DNA of 64,000 bases, taken from Lampropedia puyangensis (lineage in GTDB: Bacteria > Pseudomonadota > Gammaproteobacteria > Burkholderiales > Burkholderiaceae_C). Both the position numbers and the translations under genes were made by a program. The stretch spans positions 1 through 64,000 of the forward strand of contig NZ_STFG01000001.1 in the NCBI RefSeq assembly GCF_004833285.1, written 5' to 3'. The notes below the pieces were generated by a model. That model worked only from the letters and a program-made list of their open reading frames with translations. It did not search any database and was not told the origin of the DNA. Every line of letters begins with the position of its first letter. Position 1 is the stretch's first letter. Of the stretch, positions 56,893 to 64,000 are shown piece after piece.

Positions 56893-57447
56893 ATGAAAAT
56901 CGCACAAGAAATCCGTGCGGGTAATGTCATCATGCATGGCAAGGACCCAATGATCGTATTGAAGACTGAGTACGCACGTGGCGGCCGTGGCGCAGCAACT
57001 GTGCGTATGAAGCTCAAGGCGTTGCTGTCCAATATGGGCACCGAAGTTGTGTTCAAAGCGGATGACAAAATTGACAACGTGATCTTGGAAAAGAAAGAGT
57101 GCACCTACTCTTACTTTGCTGATCCGATGTATGTTTGGATGGACGCTGAGTACAACCAGTACGAAGTGGAAGCAGGCAACATGGAAGATGCGTTGAACTA
57201 CTTGGAAGAAGGCATGACAGCCGAAGTGGTTTTCTATGATGGAAAAGCCATTTCTGTGGAATTGCCAACCGGTGTTGAGCGTGAAATCACTTGGACTGAG
57301 CCCGCTGTTAAAGGCGACACATCAGGCAAGGTGCTCAAACCAGCCAAAATCGCGACAGGTTTTGAAGTGGCCGTGCCTTTGTTCGTGAACCAAGGCGATC
57401 GCATCGAAATCGATACGCGCACTGGCGAATACCGCAAACGCGTCTAA
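56893..57447 (+). CDS. efp: Elongation factor P
   Basis: This 184-residue three-domain EF-P helps ribosomes form Pro-Pro bonds. The modified tip is YARGGRGAA with Arg32, not Lys. Arg32 is the residue rhamnosylated by EarP in betaproteobacteria and pseudomonads. The ATG at 56893 matches the conserved [11 protein letters not shown] start. It is monocistronic, with hairpins at 57461-57485 and 57551-57578 downstream. Confidence 0.97.
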   Translation: MKIAQEIRAGNVIMHGKDPMIVLKTEYARGGRGAATVRMKLKALLSNMGTEVVFKADDKIDNVILEKKECTYSYFADPMYVWMDAEYNQYEVEAGNMEDALNYLEEGMTAEVVFYDGKAISVELPTGVEREITWTEPAVKGDTSGKVLKPAKIATGFEVAVPLFVNQGDRIEIDTRTGEYRKRV

Positions 57448-57460
57448 GTGCCGCGTTTGT

Positions 57461-57485
57461 GCCAAGCCAGTTATACGGGCTTGGC
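57461..57485 (+). terminator. Hairpin after efp, no T run
   Basis: The stem GCCAAGCC / GGCTTGGC lies 14 bp after the efp stop. It lacks a T tract, so it may stabilise the 3' end rather than terminate. Confidence 0.4.
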
Positions 57486-57550
57486 AAACCACCTTGAGTA
57501 GCCGGTTCCATGACGGCGAGTGCTACCGCATTTGCCACCGCAGCCAGCCC

Positions 57551-57578
57551 AAAAAGCTCCGCACAAAGGGGCTTTTTT
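57551..57578 (+). terminator. Intrinsic terminator upstream of gdhA
   Basis: The sequence AAAAAGCTCC, a short loop, then GGGGCTTTTTT forms an A/U-flanked stem ending in six T. It is the likely end of the efp transcript. Confidence 0.65.
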
Positions 57579-57689
57579 ATCGGCGTCAATCAGCCAGAGA
57601 CAGGTGAAACCTATAGGGCGTGCCGCGCCAGTTTGAATGAGACAAGGCACGTATTGCAACTGAAAAAACAACCAACAAAGGAAATTCCT

Positions 57690-59033
57690 ATGTCCGATCT
57701 GTCCATGCAGCAGTTTCTTGACCATGTTGCCGCGCGCAACCCGCTCCAACCTGAATTCCATCAAGCGGTCACGGAGGTGTTTGAAAGCCTGTGGCCTTTC
57801 ATTGCCAGCAATCAGAAATATGCGGGTCAGGGGTTGCTTGAGCGTTTGGTTGAACCAGAGCGCATCATCATTTTCCGAGTCAGCTGGGTGGATGACAAAG
57901 GCCAGGTACAGGTCAATCGCGGCTTCCGCATCCAACACAGCATGGCCATTGGCCCGTACAAAGGCGGTTTGCGTTTCCACCCTTCGGTGAATTTGTCGGT
58001 GTTGAAATTCCTGGCATTTGAGCAAACGTTCAAAAATGCGCTGACTACTTTGCCCATGGGCGGCGCAAAGGGCGGTTCTGACTTCGATCCTAAAGGCAAA
58101 AGCCAAGGCGAGATCATGCGTTTTTGCCAGGCATTTGCGTCTGAACTGGTACGCCATGTCGGCGCTGATACGGACGTACCTGCAGGCGATATTGGTGTGG
58201 GCGCACGCGAAATTGGCTTCATGACCGGTTACATCAAAAAACTCACCAATCGGGCCGATTGCGTGTTCACTGGTAAACCATTGCATTTGGGCGGTTCGTT
58301 GATTCGCCCAGAAGCTACAGGCTATGGCACAGTGTATTTCGCAGAGGAAATGCTCAACGAGTCCAAAAAATCGTTCCAGGGCATGAAAGTGTCGGTGTCT
58401 GGCTCAGGCAATGTGGCGCAGTACGCCATCGAAAAAGCCATGGCCTTGGGTGCAGATGTTGTGACATGCTCAGACTCTGCAGGGACTGTGTATGACCCTG
58501 AAGGCTTTACACCTGAGAAGCTGGCGATCTTGATGGAAATCAAGAATGAGCAGTATGGCCGGGTGAAGGACTATGCCGAAAAAGTCGGCGCGCAGTATCT
58601 GGAGGGCAAACGCCCTTGGCATGTGCCGGTCGAAGTGGCACTGCCATGTGCAACGCAAAACGAGCTTGATGAAAATGACGCCAAGACATTGATCGCCAAC
58701 GGCGTGGTGTGTGTGGCGGAAGGCGCGAATATGCCTTCGACCATTGAAGCGGCCAAAGCATTCGAAGCGGCACGTGTGTTGTTTGCGCCAGGCAAGGCCA
58801 GCAACGCGGGTGGGGTGGCAACATCGGGTCTGGAAATGAGCCAGAATGCAGCCCGCCTAGCTTGGCCACGCCAGGAGGTGGATCAACGCTTGTTTGAAAT
58901 CATGCGTGGCATTCATCAGGCTTGCCTGGAGTATGGCCGTCGTGACGATGGCACCGTAAGCTACATTCAAGGGGCAAATATTGCGGGCTTTGTGAAAGTG
59001 GCTGACGCCATGTTGGCGCAAGGCGTGGTGTAA
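57690..59033 (+). CDS. gdhA: NADP-type glutamate dehydrogenase
   Basis: This 447-residue enzyme makes glutamate from 2-oxoglutarate and ammonium. The active-site stretch [17 protein letters not shown] holds the catalytic Lys, [13 protein letters not shown] the Asp, and [11 protein letters not shown] the nucleotide-binding loop. The length is typical of hexameric bacterial GdhA. AAAGGA with correct spacing precedes the ATG at 57690, so the longer in-frame start at 57510 is unnecessary. Its terminator lies within the next gene. Confidence 0.95.
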   Translation: MSDLSMQQFLDHVAARNPLQPEFHQAVTEVFESLWPFIASNQKYAGQGLLERLVEPERIIIFRVSWVDDKGQVQVNRGFRIQHSMAIGPYKGGLRFHPSVNLSVLKFLAFEQTFKNALTTLPMGGAKGGSDFDPKGKSQGEIMRFCQAFASELVRHVGADTDVPAGDIGVGAREIGFMTGYIKKLTNRADCVFTGKPLHLGGSLIRPEATGYGTVYFAEEMLNESKKSFQGMKVSVSGSGNVAQYAIEKAMALGADVVTCSDSAGTVYDPEGFTPEKLAILMEIKNEQYGRVKDYAEKVGAQYLEGKRPWHVPVEVALPCATQNELDENDAKTLIANGVVCVAEGANMPSTIEAAKAFEAARVLFAPGKASNAGGVATSGLEMSQNAARLAWPRQEVDQRLFEIMRGIHQACLEYGRRDDGTVSYIQGANIAGFVKVADAMLAQGVV

Positions 59034-59056
59034 ATCGGCGCAAGCGAAAAAGCAGG

Positions 59057-60061
59057 ATGTCTAACTCTTTGACTTCCCCAGAAAACGGCTTGCTCAGCAA
59101 GCCGTTTTTTGTCTTGACAGGCCCTACCGCGTGCGGCAAATCGGCTCTGGCACTGGAGCTGGCCAAGGCATTGCAAGCCGACTCTGCGGTGGAACTGATC
59201 AGTGTGGACTCTGCACTGGTGTACAAAGGGATGGACATCGGCACGGCCAAGCCCACAGCGCAAGAGCTGGCACAAGTTCCGCACCATTTGATTGATATCC
59301 GCGAGCCTGATCAACCGTATAGCGCTGCAAATTTTGTGCGCGATTGCGAGCTCGCGGTGGATGGTATTTTGGCCCGTGGTGCTTTCCCGATTCTGGTGGG
59401 CGGCACGATGCTGTATTTGCATGCCATGCTCAACGGGCTTGATCCGTTGCCGCAAGCCGATGCGCCAGTGCGTGCGCAGCTGGAGGCGCGTGCGCAGCAA
59501 CAAGGCTGGCCGGCTATGCATGCTTGGTTGGCTGAGGTGGATCCTGAAACGGCACAGCGTCTGGCACCGCGTGATGCGCAGCGTATCCAGCGAGCGCTGG
59601 AAGTGTGGCTGGTCAGTGGTGAGCCTTTGTCGCAATTACAGCAGCGCTCGCAACGCGACTTGTCATGGCAAAACGAATGGATTGCCCAACGCCTGCTCTC
59701 GCTGGAGCCAAACGAACGCAGCTGGCTGCATGCGCGTACCGACCAGCGTTTTGATGCGATGGTGCGAGACGGTTTTTTGGCCGAGGTGGACCGGTTGCGC
59801 GCCAACCCAAAACTGCATGCGCAGTTGCCCGCGATTCGCGCAGTAGGCTACCGCCAAGCATGGCAAATGCGTGACGGCGTTGTGCCTGAACATGAATGGA
59901 TTGCGCAAGCGCAGGCGGCTACGCGGCAACTGGCCAAGCGTCAGATCACGTGGCTGCGCAGTATGCCCACACGCCAGGTGCTCGCTTGTGACTGCTTGAC
60001 CTTGCCTCAATTAGTCGATCGGGCGTTACCAATGGTGCGGCAGATCATGGCAACGGGCTGA
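59057..60061 (+). CDS. miaA: tRNA dimethylallyltransferase
   Basis: This 334-residue enzyme adds an isopentenyl group to A37 of tRNAs reading UNN codons. The P-loop is [14 protein letters not shown], followed by [32 protein letters not shown] and the [12 protein letters not shown] segment. The gene begins 23 bp after gdhA. An intrinsic terminator lies inside codons 9-18, which probably limits read-through from gdhA. Confidence 0.95.
   Translation: MSNSLTSPENGLLSKPFFVLTGPTACGKSALALELAKALQADSAVELISVDSALVYKGMDIGTAKPTAQELAQVPHHLIDIREPDQPYSAANFVRDCELAVDGILARGAFPILVGGTMLYLHAMLNGLDPLPQADAPVRAQLEARAQQQGWPAMHAWLAEVDPETAQRLAPRDAQRIQRALEVWLVSGEPLSQLQQRSQRDLSWQNEWIAQRLLSLEPNERSWLHARTDQRFDAMVRDGFLAEVDRLRANPKLHAQLPAIRAVGYRQAWQMRDGVVPEHEWIAQAQAATRQLAKRQITWLRSMPTRQVLACDCLTLPQLVDRALPMVRQIMATG
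59082..59110 (+). terminator. Intrinsic terminator inside the 5' end of miaA
   Basis: AAAACGGCTTGC, loop TCA, GCAAGCCGTTTT plus two further T form a 12-bp stem with T tail. It sits 48 bp after the gdhA stop yet is translated as part of miaA (ENGLLSKPF). Confidence 0.85.
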
Positions 60062-60078
60062 CTTTTTCCAGTCTCTCA

Positions 60079-61716
60079 TCAGACCAGTTGGTATTGCGCT
60101 GCTAGCGTGAGAAATGCCGTGGTGTCGACGGGATGGTCCAGTTCTTCTGCGAGGATTTCGGCGACACGTGGTGCGGCCTGTATGGCTTGTGCCGCATCCA
60201 GAAACAACAGCCGCGAGCGGCGTCCCAGCACGTCTTCAACCGTGCGGGCATATTCATGGCGTGCTGCAAAACGCACCATCGCTTCAGTCAACGTGGTTTT
60301 GCAATGTACGCGTTGGTCAGCGCCAGGCAATGCCTGCACGATGGCGGCTTCTTGCCCATATTGCGCCAAACCCGGAGGTTGTTGGAGAGTGTGCGTCCGA
60401 TCAGCACTTACGGAGGCTCCTGGGCTGCCGACAAGCGGCAAACGGGTTGTTTGGCAAGAAGGCAATTTCACCGGGATCAGGTTGGCCATCTGGCATTGGC
60501 GTATCACATCTTCGGCCATGGCGCGGTAGGTCGTCCACTTTCCACCGGTCACACTGACTAGGCCATGTGCCGAAATGTGTACAGTGTGTTCGCGACTCAG
60601 GCTTTTCGTATTGCCTTGAGATGTGGCTTGCACAGGGCGCACTAAAGGGCGCAAACCTGCCCACTGGCTACGCACATCCGCTTTGGTTGGCGGGTGCGCC
60701 AGATAGCGTGCGGCTTCTTGCAGAATAAAACCAGCGTCTGCTGGCGTAGGCATTGGATCGATTGGACTATCTGTGCGGGGATGGTCAGTGGTGCCCAAAA
60801 TCACATGGCCTAGCCATGGCACAGCAAACAGCACACGGCCATCACTTGTTTTTGGCACCAGCAACGCATTGTTACCAGGCCAGAAATGGCGCTCAACCAC
60901 CAGGTGTGAACCTTGGCTTGGAGAGACCATGGGGGTGACCGCAGCCTCCGCATCTCTTTCGTCAAATTGGCGAATGTGGTCAACCCACACACCGGTGGCA
61001 TTGATGGTACAGCGCGCTTGTAGCGTGAACTGCTGGCCGGTTTCGGCGTCTCTCACGTGGGCGCCAGCCACTAGCCCTTGGCTGTTGTGCAACAGGTCGG
61101 TGACGGCCATGTAATTGATGGCCAATGCCCCGTGTTGCGCGGCTGTGCGGGCCAGAGCAATTGCCAAGCGTGCGTCATCAAACTGCGCATCCCAGTAGCG
61201 GATGCCGCCGCGTAGCCCGGCACGGTTCACGTTGGGCAAAAGGTCTTCTGTCTGTGCTTTGCTTAACGATTCGGTTGGCGGCAGGCGGTCGCTTGCCGCC
61301 AGTGCGTCGTACATGCGCAAACCAGTGCCATACATGGCCGACTCCCAGAAATGGTAGGTCGGCATTACAAAGGGAACTGGTTGAACCAAATGAGGCGCAT
61401 TGGCGAGCAGCACAGCACGTTCGTGCAGGGCTTCTTTGACCAAAGCGATATGGCCTTGCGCTAAGTAGCGCACGCCGCCGTGCACGAGTTTAGTCGCCTT
61501 CGATGAGGTTCCTTTGGCAAAGTCATGTGCTTCGACCAACGCTACTTTCAGGCCTCGACTGGCTGCATCCAGGGCAATACCCAAGCCAGTTGCGCCGCCG
61601 CCAATAACCAGTACATCCCATGTTGTGTCTTGGGCCAGCGCTGCCAAGTTGCGGGCACGGTCTGATATCGCCGGTGTACCATTGGTGCGGCCTGATGAGG
61701 GAGGTAAATCAAGCAT
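60079..61716 (-). CDS. glpD: Aerobic glycerol-3-phosphate dehydrogenase
   Basis: This 545-residue FAD enzyme oxidises sn-glycerol 3-phosphate to dihydroxyacetone phosphate and feeds quinones at the inner membrane. The FAD motif is VLVIGGGATGLGIALDAASRG, then FAKGTSSKATKLVHGGVRYL, and the C-terminal GlpD domain contains VTGGKWTTYRAMAE. No glpF, glpK or glpR lies in view. It is convergent with miaA. Confidence 0.94.
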   Translation of the reverse strand: MLDLPPSSGRTNGTPAISDRARNLAALAQDTTWDVLVIGGGATGLGIALDAASRGLKVALVEAHDFAKGTSSKATKLVHGGVRYLAQGHIALVKEALHERAVLLANAPHLVQPVPFVMPTYHFWESAMYGTGLRMYDALAASDRLPPTESLSKAQTEDLLPNVNRAGLRGGIRYWDAQFDDARLAIALARTAAQHGALAINYMAVTDLLHNSQGLVAGAHVRDAETGQQFTLQARCTINATGVWVDHIRQFDERDAEAAVTPMVSPSQGSHLVVERHFWPGNNALLVPKTSDGRVLFAVPWLGHVILGTTDHPRTDSPIDPMPTPADAGFILQEAARYLAHPPTKADVRSQWAGLRPLVRPVQATSQGNTKSLSREHTVHISAHGLVSVTGGKWTTYRAMAEDVIRQCQMANLIPVKLPSCQTTRLPLVGSPGASVSADRTHTLQQPPGLAQYGQEAAIVQALPGADQRVHCKTTLTEAMVRFAARHEYARTVEDVLGRRSRLLFLDAAQAIQAAPRVAEILAEELDHPVDTTAFLTLAAQYQLV

Positions 61717-61740
61717 GGCTGGACGCGGCTCCTAAAAGGT

Positions 61741-61842
61741 TTAAGAACGTGTTTACGATCTCCACGCAGACCGCGTTGGAGTACAAAAGCATGCGATGCT
61801 GGGAAAATCCTGAGTCGGGCCATCTGCCCGGCGAGGATTTTT
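61741..61842. repeat. Repeat-like segment with terminator-type hairpin
   Basis: The segment starts TTAAGAACGTGTTTACGATC, a motif with relatives near 12083, 21664 and 23712. It ends in a hairpin with AAAATCCT / AGGATTTTT arms and an inner GGGC / GCCC stem (61804-61842). The hairpin may terminate the thioesterase gene on the minus strand. Confidence 0.5.
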
Positions 61843-61914
61843 AACACAACAGCACGTCTTTTGGGCTCCAGACCGATCGGCAAGGCCCCAAAAAACGCAT
61901 TGCGGTGGTAGGGA

Positions 61915-62406
61915 TTAGCTTGACTGGCTGATGGATTGGTAACGCTCTTGAAGCTCTTGACGCAGTTGACGCCGTTGCTGCGCCTGGTGATAACGGCGCA
62001 CTTCGTCCGGGGTCTGTGGCGAGAGTGTGGGCACTGGTGTGGGTTTGCCGTCATCGCCCATGGCCACCATCGTGAAGAAGCAACTGTTGGTGTGGCGCAC
62101 GCTGCGTTCGCGCACGTTTTCGGTCACAACCTTGATGCCGATTTCCATGGATGTCCGTCCTGCGTAGTTGACTGACGCCAGGAATGTCACCAATTCCCCT
62201 ACGTGAATAGGCTGGCGAAAGACCACTTGATCAACCGACATGGTCACTGCATAGGTGCCTGCGTATCGGCTGGCGCAGGCGTAGGCGACTTCGTCAAGCA
62301 GCTTCAGAATCTGGCCGCCGTGAACATTGCCTGAAAAATTGGCCATATCGGGCATCATCAACACGGTCATGGTGAGCTGATGATTACCGGGCTCCATTGT
62401 GGGCAT
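61915..62406 (-). CDS. Acyl-CoA thioesterase, YciA-like hotdog protein
   Basis: This 163-residue single hotdog domain has NFSGNVHGGQILKLLDEVAY with the catalytic Asp/His area, followed by VDQVVFRQPIHVGELVTF. YciA-type hexamers hydrolyse short to medium acyl-CoAs. A charged C-terminal helix (residues 137-163) is rich in Gln and Arg. It is divergent from the S9 peptidase, with about 80 bp between starts. Confidence 0.9.
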   Translation of the reverse strand: MPTMEPGNHQLTMTVLMMPDMANFSGNVHGGQILKLLDEVAYACASRYAGTYAVTMSVDQVVFRQPIHVGELVTFLASVNYAGRTSMEIGIKVVTENVRERSVRHTNSCFFTMVAMGDDGKPTPVPTLSPQTPDEVRRYHQAQQRRQLRQELQERYQSISQSS

Positions 62407-62486
62407 GGATTTTCCTTTATCGTGGTGCGCAAAAGGCGCTATTGTCTGTGCTTTGCATGGTGTGTGCCGTTAACCTCAGGAGAAAC

Positions 62487-64000
62487 CCGTGACCATTGAC
62501 AGTGTTGTTCAAGTTGCCCCCCAGTTCCCTTTACGTGATTTTTTTCGCAACCCTGAACAAGCGGCCTTTCGTCTTTCAGACGATGGCAAAACTCTTGGCT
62601 TCATGAAGCCTGCCAGCGTGGATGGACAGCCTCCACGAATGAACATTTTTGTGCAGGCTTTGGAGGGCAGCGCCGTGGTGGGGCAACCCCGCCAACTGAC
62701 ACAGGAAAGCGCGCGTGATATTGCGGGTTACTTTTTTAAAGGCAGTGATGTGGTGCTCTACCAAAAAGATTTTGGTGGCGATGAGAATTTTCATGTCCTG
62801 GCGGTGAATGTGCACACTGGAAAAGTGACCGATCTGACGCCGTTTGCACAAGTGCGTGCAGGTATTGAGGATGACTTGGAAGATGACCCCGATCATGTGC
62901 TCATTGGCCACAACCACCGCAATCCTGAAGTGTTTGATGTGTACCGTATCAACATCCATACGGGTGACGCGGTGCGCGTGGCCGAGAATCCCGGCAATAT
63001 TGTGGGCTGGGCAACAGACCATGCAGGGCGCGTGCGCGCTGCGACAACCACCGATGGTTTAAGCACCAGTTTGCTTTACCGTGATCGGGAGGATGAGGAT
63101 TTCCGCCCGCTGATTACGACCGATTACCGCACGAGTGTGAGCCCTGCTTTTTTCAGCTTTGACAACCAGCAGTTGTATTTGATGAGCAACCGCGGTCGCG
63201 ACAAGGTCGCTTTTGTGTGCATTGATCCTGCCCGACCTGATGCTGAGGAATATGTGTTTGGCGTTGATGCCGTGGATTTGGCCAGCGTAGGCTACTCCAG
63301 CAAACGCAAAGTCATGACTGTGGCGGCCTATGAAACCGACAAGGTCCAATTGCATTTCTTTGACGAGGCCAGCCGCACTCTCTACGAAAAACTCAAAGCC
63401 CAATTGCCAGGCTACGAGGTGAGTCTGCAATCGCACAACAAAGACGAGACCTTGTTTGTGGTGGCTGCCCACAATGACCGCACGGCTGGTGCTCGCTATC
63501 TGTACGATGCAGCCGCAGACGTGCTGACCAAGCTGGCAGAAATCAATCCGTTGATTCCTGAGACGGAGATGGCGCACATGCAGTCCATCCAATTCACCAG
63601 TCGCGATGGCTTGACGATTCACGGCTACCTCACCTTGCCTAAAGGTGCAGAAGGCAAGAATCTGCCCATCATCGTCAATCCGCATGGTGGCCCCTGGGCG
63701 CGCGACAGTTGGGGTTACAACCCTGAAGTGCAGTTTCTGGCCAACCGTGGTTATGGCGTATTGCAGATCAACTTCCGCAGCTCCACTGGTTACGGTCGTG
63801 CATTTTGGGAGGCTGGGTTTGGCCAATGGGGCTTGGCCATGCAAGACGACATCACGGATGGCGTGCAGTGGTTGATCGCCCAAGGCATTGCAGACCCTCA
63901 ACGCATTGCCATTTATGGCGCCAGCTATGGTGGGTATGCGACTTTGGCTGGCATTACCTTCACGCCAGACTTGTATGCTGCAGCCGTCGATTACGTGGGC
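62487..64000 (+). CDS. S9 family prolyl oligopeptidase-like peptidase (cut by window end)
   Basis: An open frame starts at GTG 62487, with AGGAG 8 bp upstream, and runs off the end of the window after 504 codons. An N-terminal beta-propeller (residues about 1-360) is followed by an alpha/beta hydrolase domain. IIVNPHGGPWARD gives the oxyanion region and IYGASYGGYATL holds the nucleophile Ser in GxSxGG form. The catalytic Asp and His lie beyond the window. There is no signal peptide. It would cleave small peptides, as in dipeptidyl aminopeptidase/acylaminoacyl-peptidase relatives. Confidence 0.92.

Noticed and set aside
1-64000. tRNA, rRNA and CRISPR arrays
   Set aside because: No cloverleaf with a T-loop consensus, no rRNA-like stretch and no regularly spaced direct repeats with unique spacers were found by reading; a covariance-model scan would be decisive.

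Overview
The window looks like chromosomal DNA of a betaproteobacterium in the order Burkholderiales, probably close to Comamonadaceae/Alcaligenaceae. The reasons are a Bug-type (TctC) binding protein, an EF-P with arginine at position 32, the beta-type polA neighbour gene, and overall gene content. GC content appears moderate by eye. Genes are dense and mostly intact. No rRNA, tRNA or CRISPR array was seen.

Region 1 (1-11972) is an accessory block. IS5-family ends lie at 1-54 and 11337-11972 in inverted orientation. Between them are two divergent gene sets: amidase, Tat-exported binding protein and PuuE-like deacetylase/allantoinase on the minus strand; a complete polyamine-type ABC importer, an allantoate amidohydrolase-like M20 enzyme, a GntR/FCD regulator, a RidA protein, an HpxZ/AtzH-like protein and a BASS-type permease on the plus strand. 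Together they read as a ureide or cyclic-amide uptake and breakdown system. The divergent promoter region carries a striking array of five related octamers every 20-21 bp.

Region 2 (12277-28827) is largely housekeeping: a DUF445 membrane protein, an M20 hydrolase, the tamA-tamB outer-membrane assembly pair (tamB is split by an 11-G tract), a CPA1 antiporter, a nitroreductase, a HAD phosphatase, polA and its usual small neighbour.

Region 3 (28946-34078) is a self-contained catabolic operon: paired inverted-repeat operators, Bug binding protein, Gfo/Idh/MocA dehydrogenase, DUF993 DapA-like aldolase, TIM-barrel isomerase/epimerase and a TetR regulator. I infer an uncharacterised sugar or sugar-acid pathway.

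Region 4 (34113-53294) holds an ABC exporter, an IS481-type remnant, a secreted DNA/RNA nuclease, a TonB-like protein with a frameshifting A9 tract, an RNB exoribonuclease, BON and YqjD-like stress proteins, a small DedA-type protein, Mn-type superoxide dismutase, an RND pump with its outer-membrane factor, MtfA and a PAS-GGDEF-EAL protein.

Region 5 (53295-64000) is housekeeping: ileS, efp, gdhA, miaA (with an intrinsic terminator inside its first codons), glpD, an acyl-CoA thioesterase and the start of an S9 peptidase cut by the window end.
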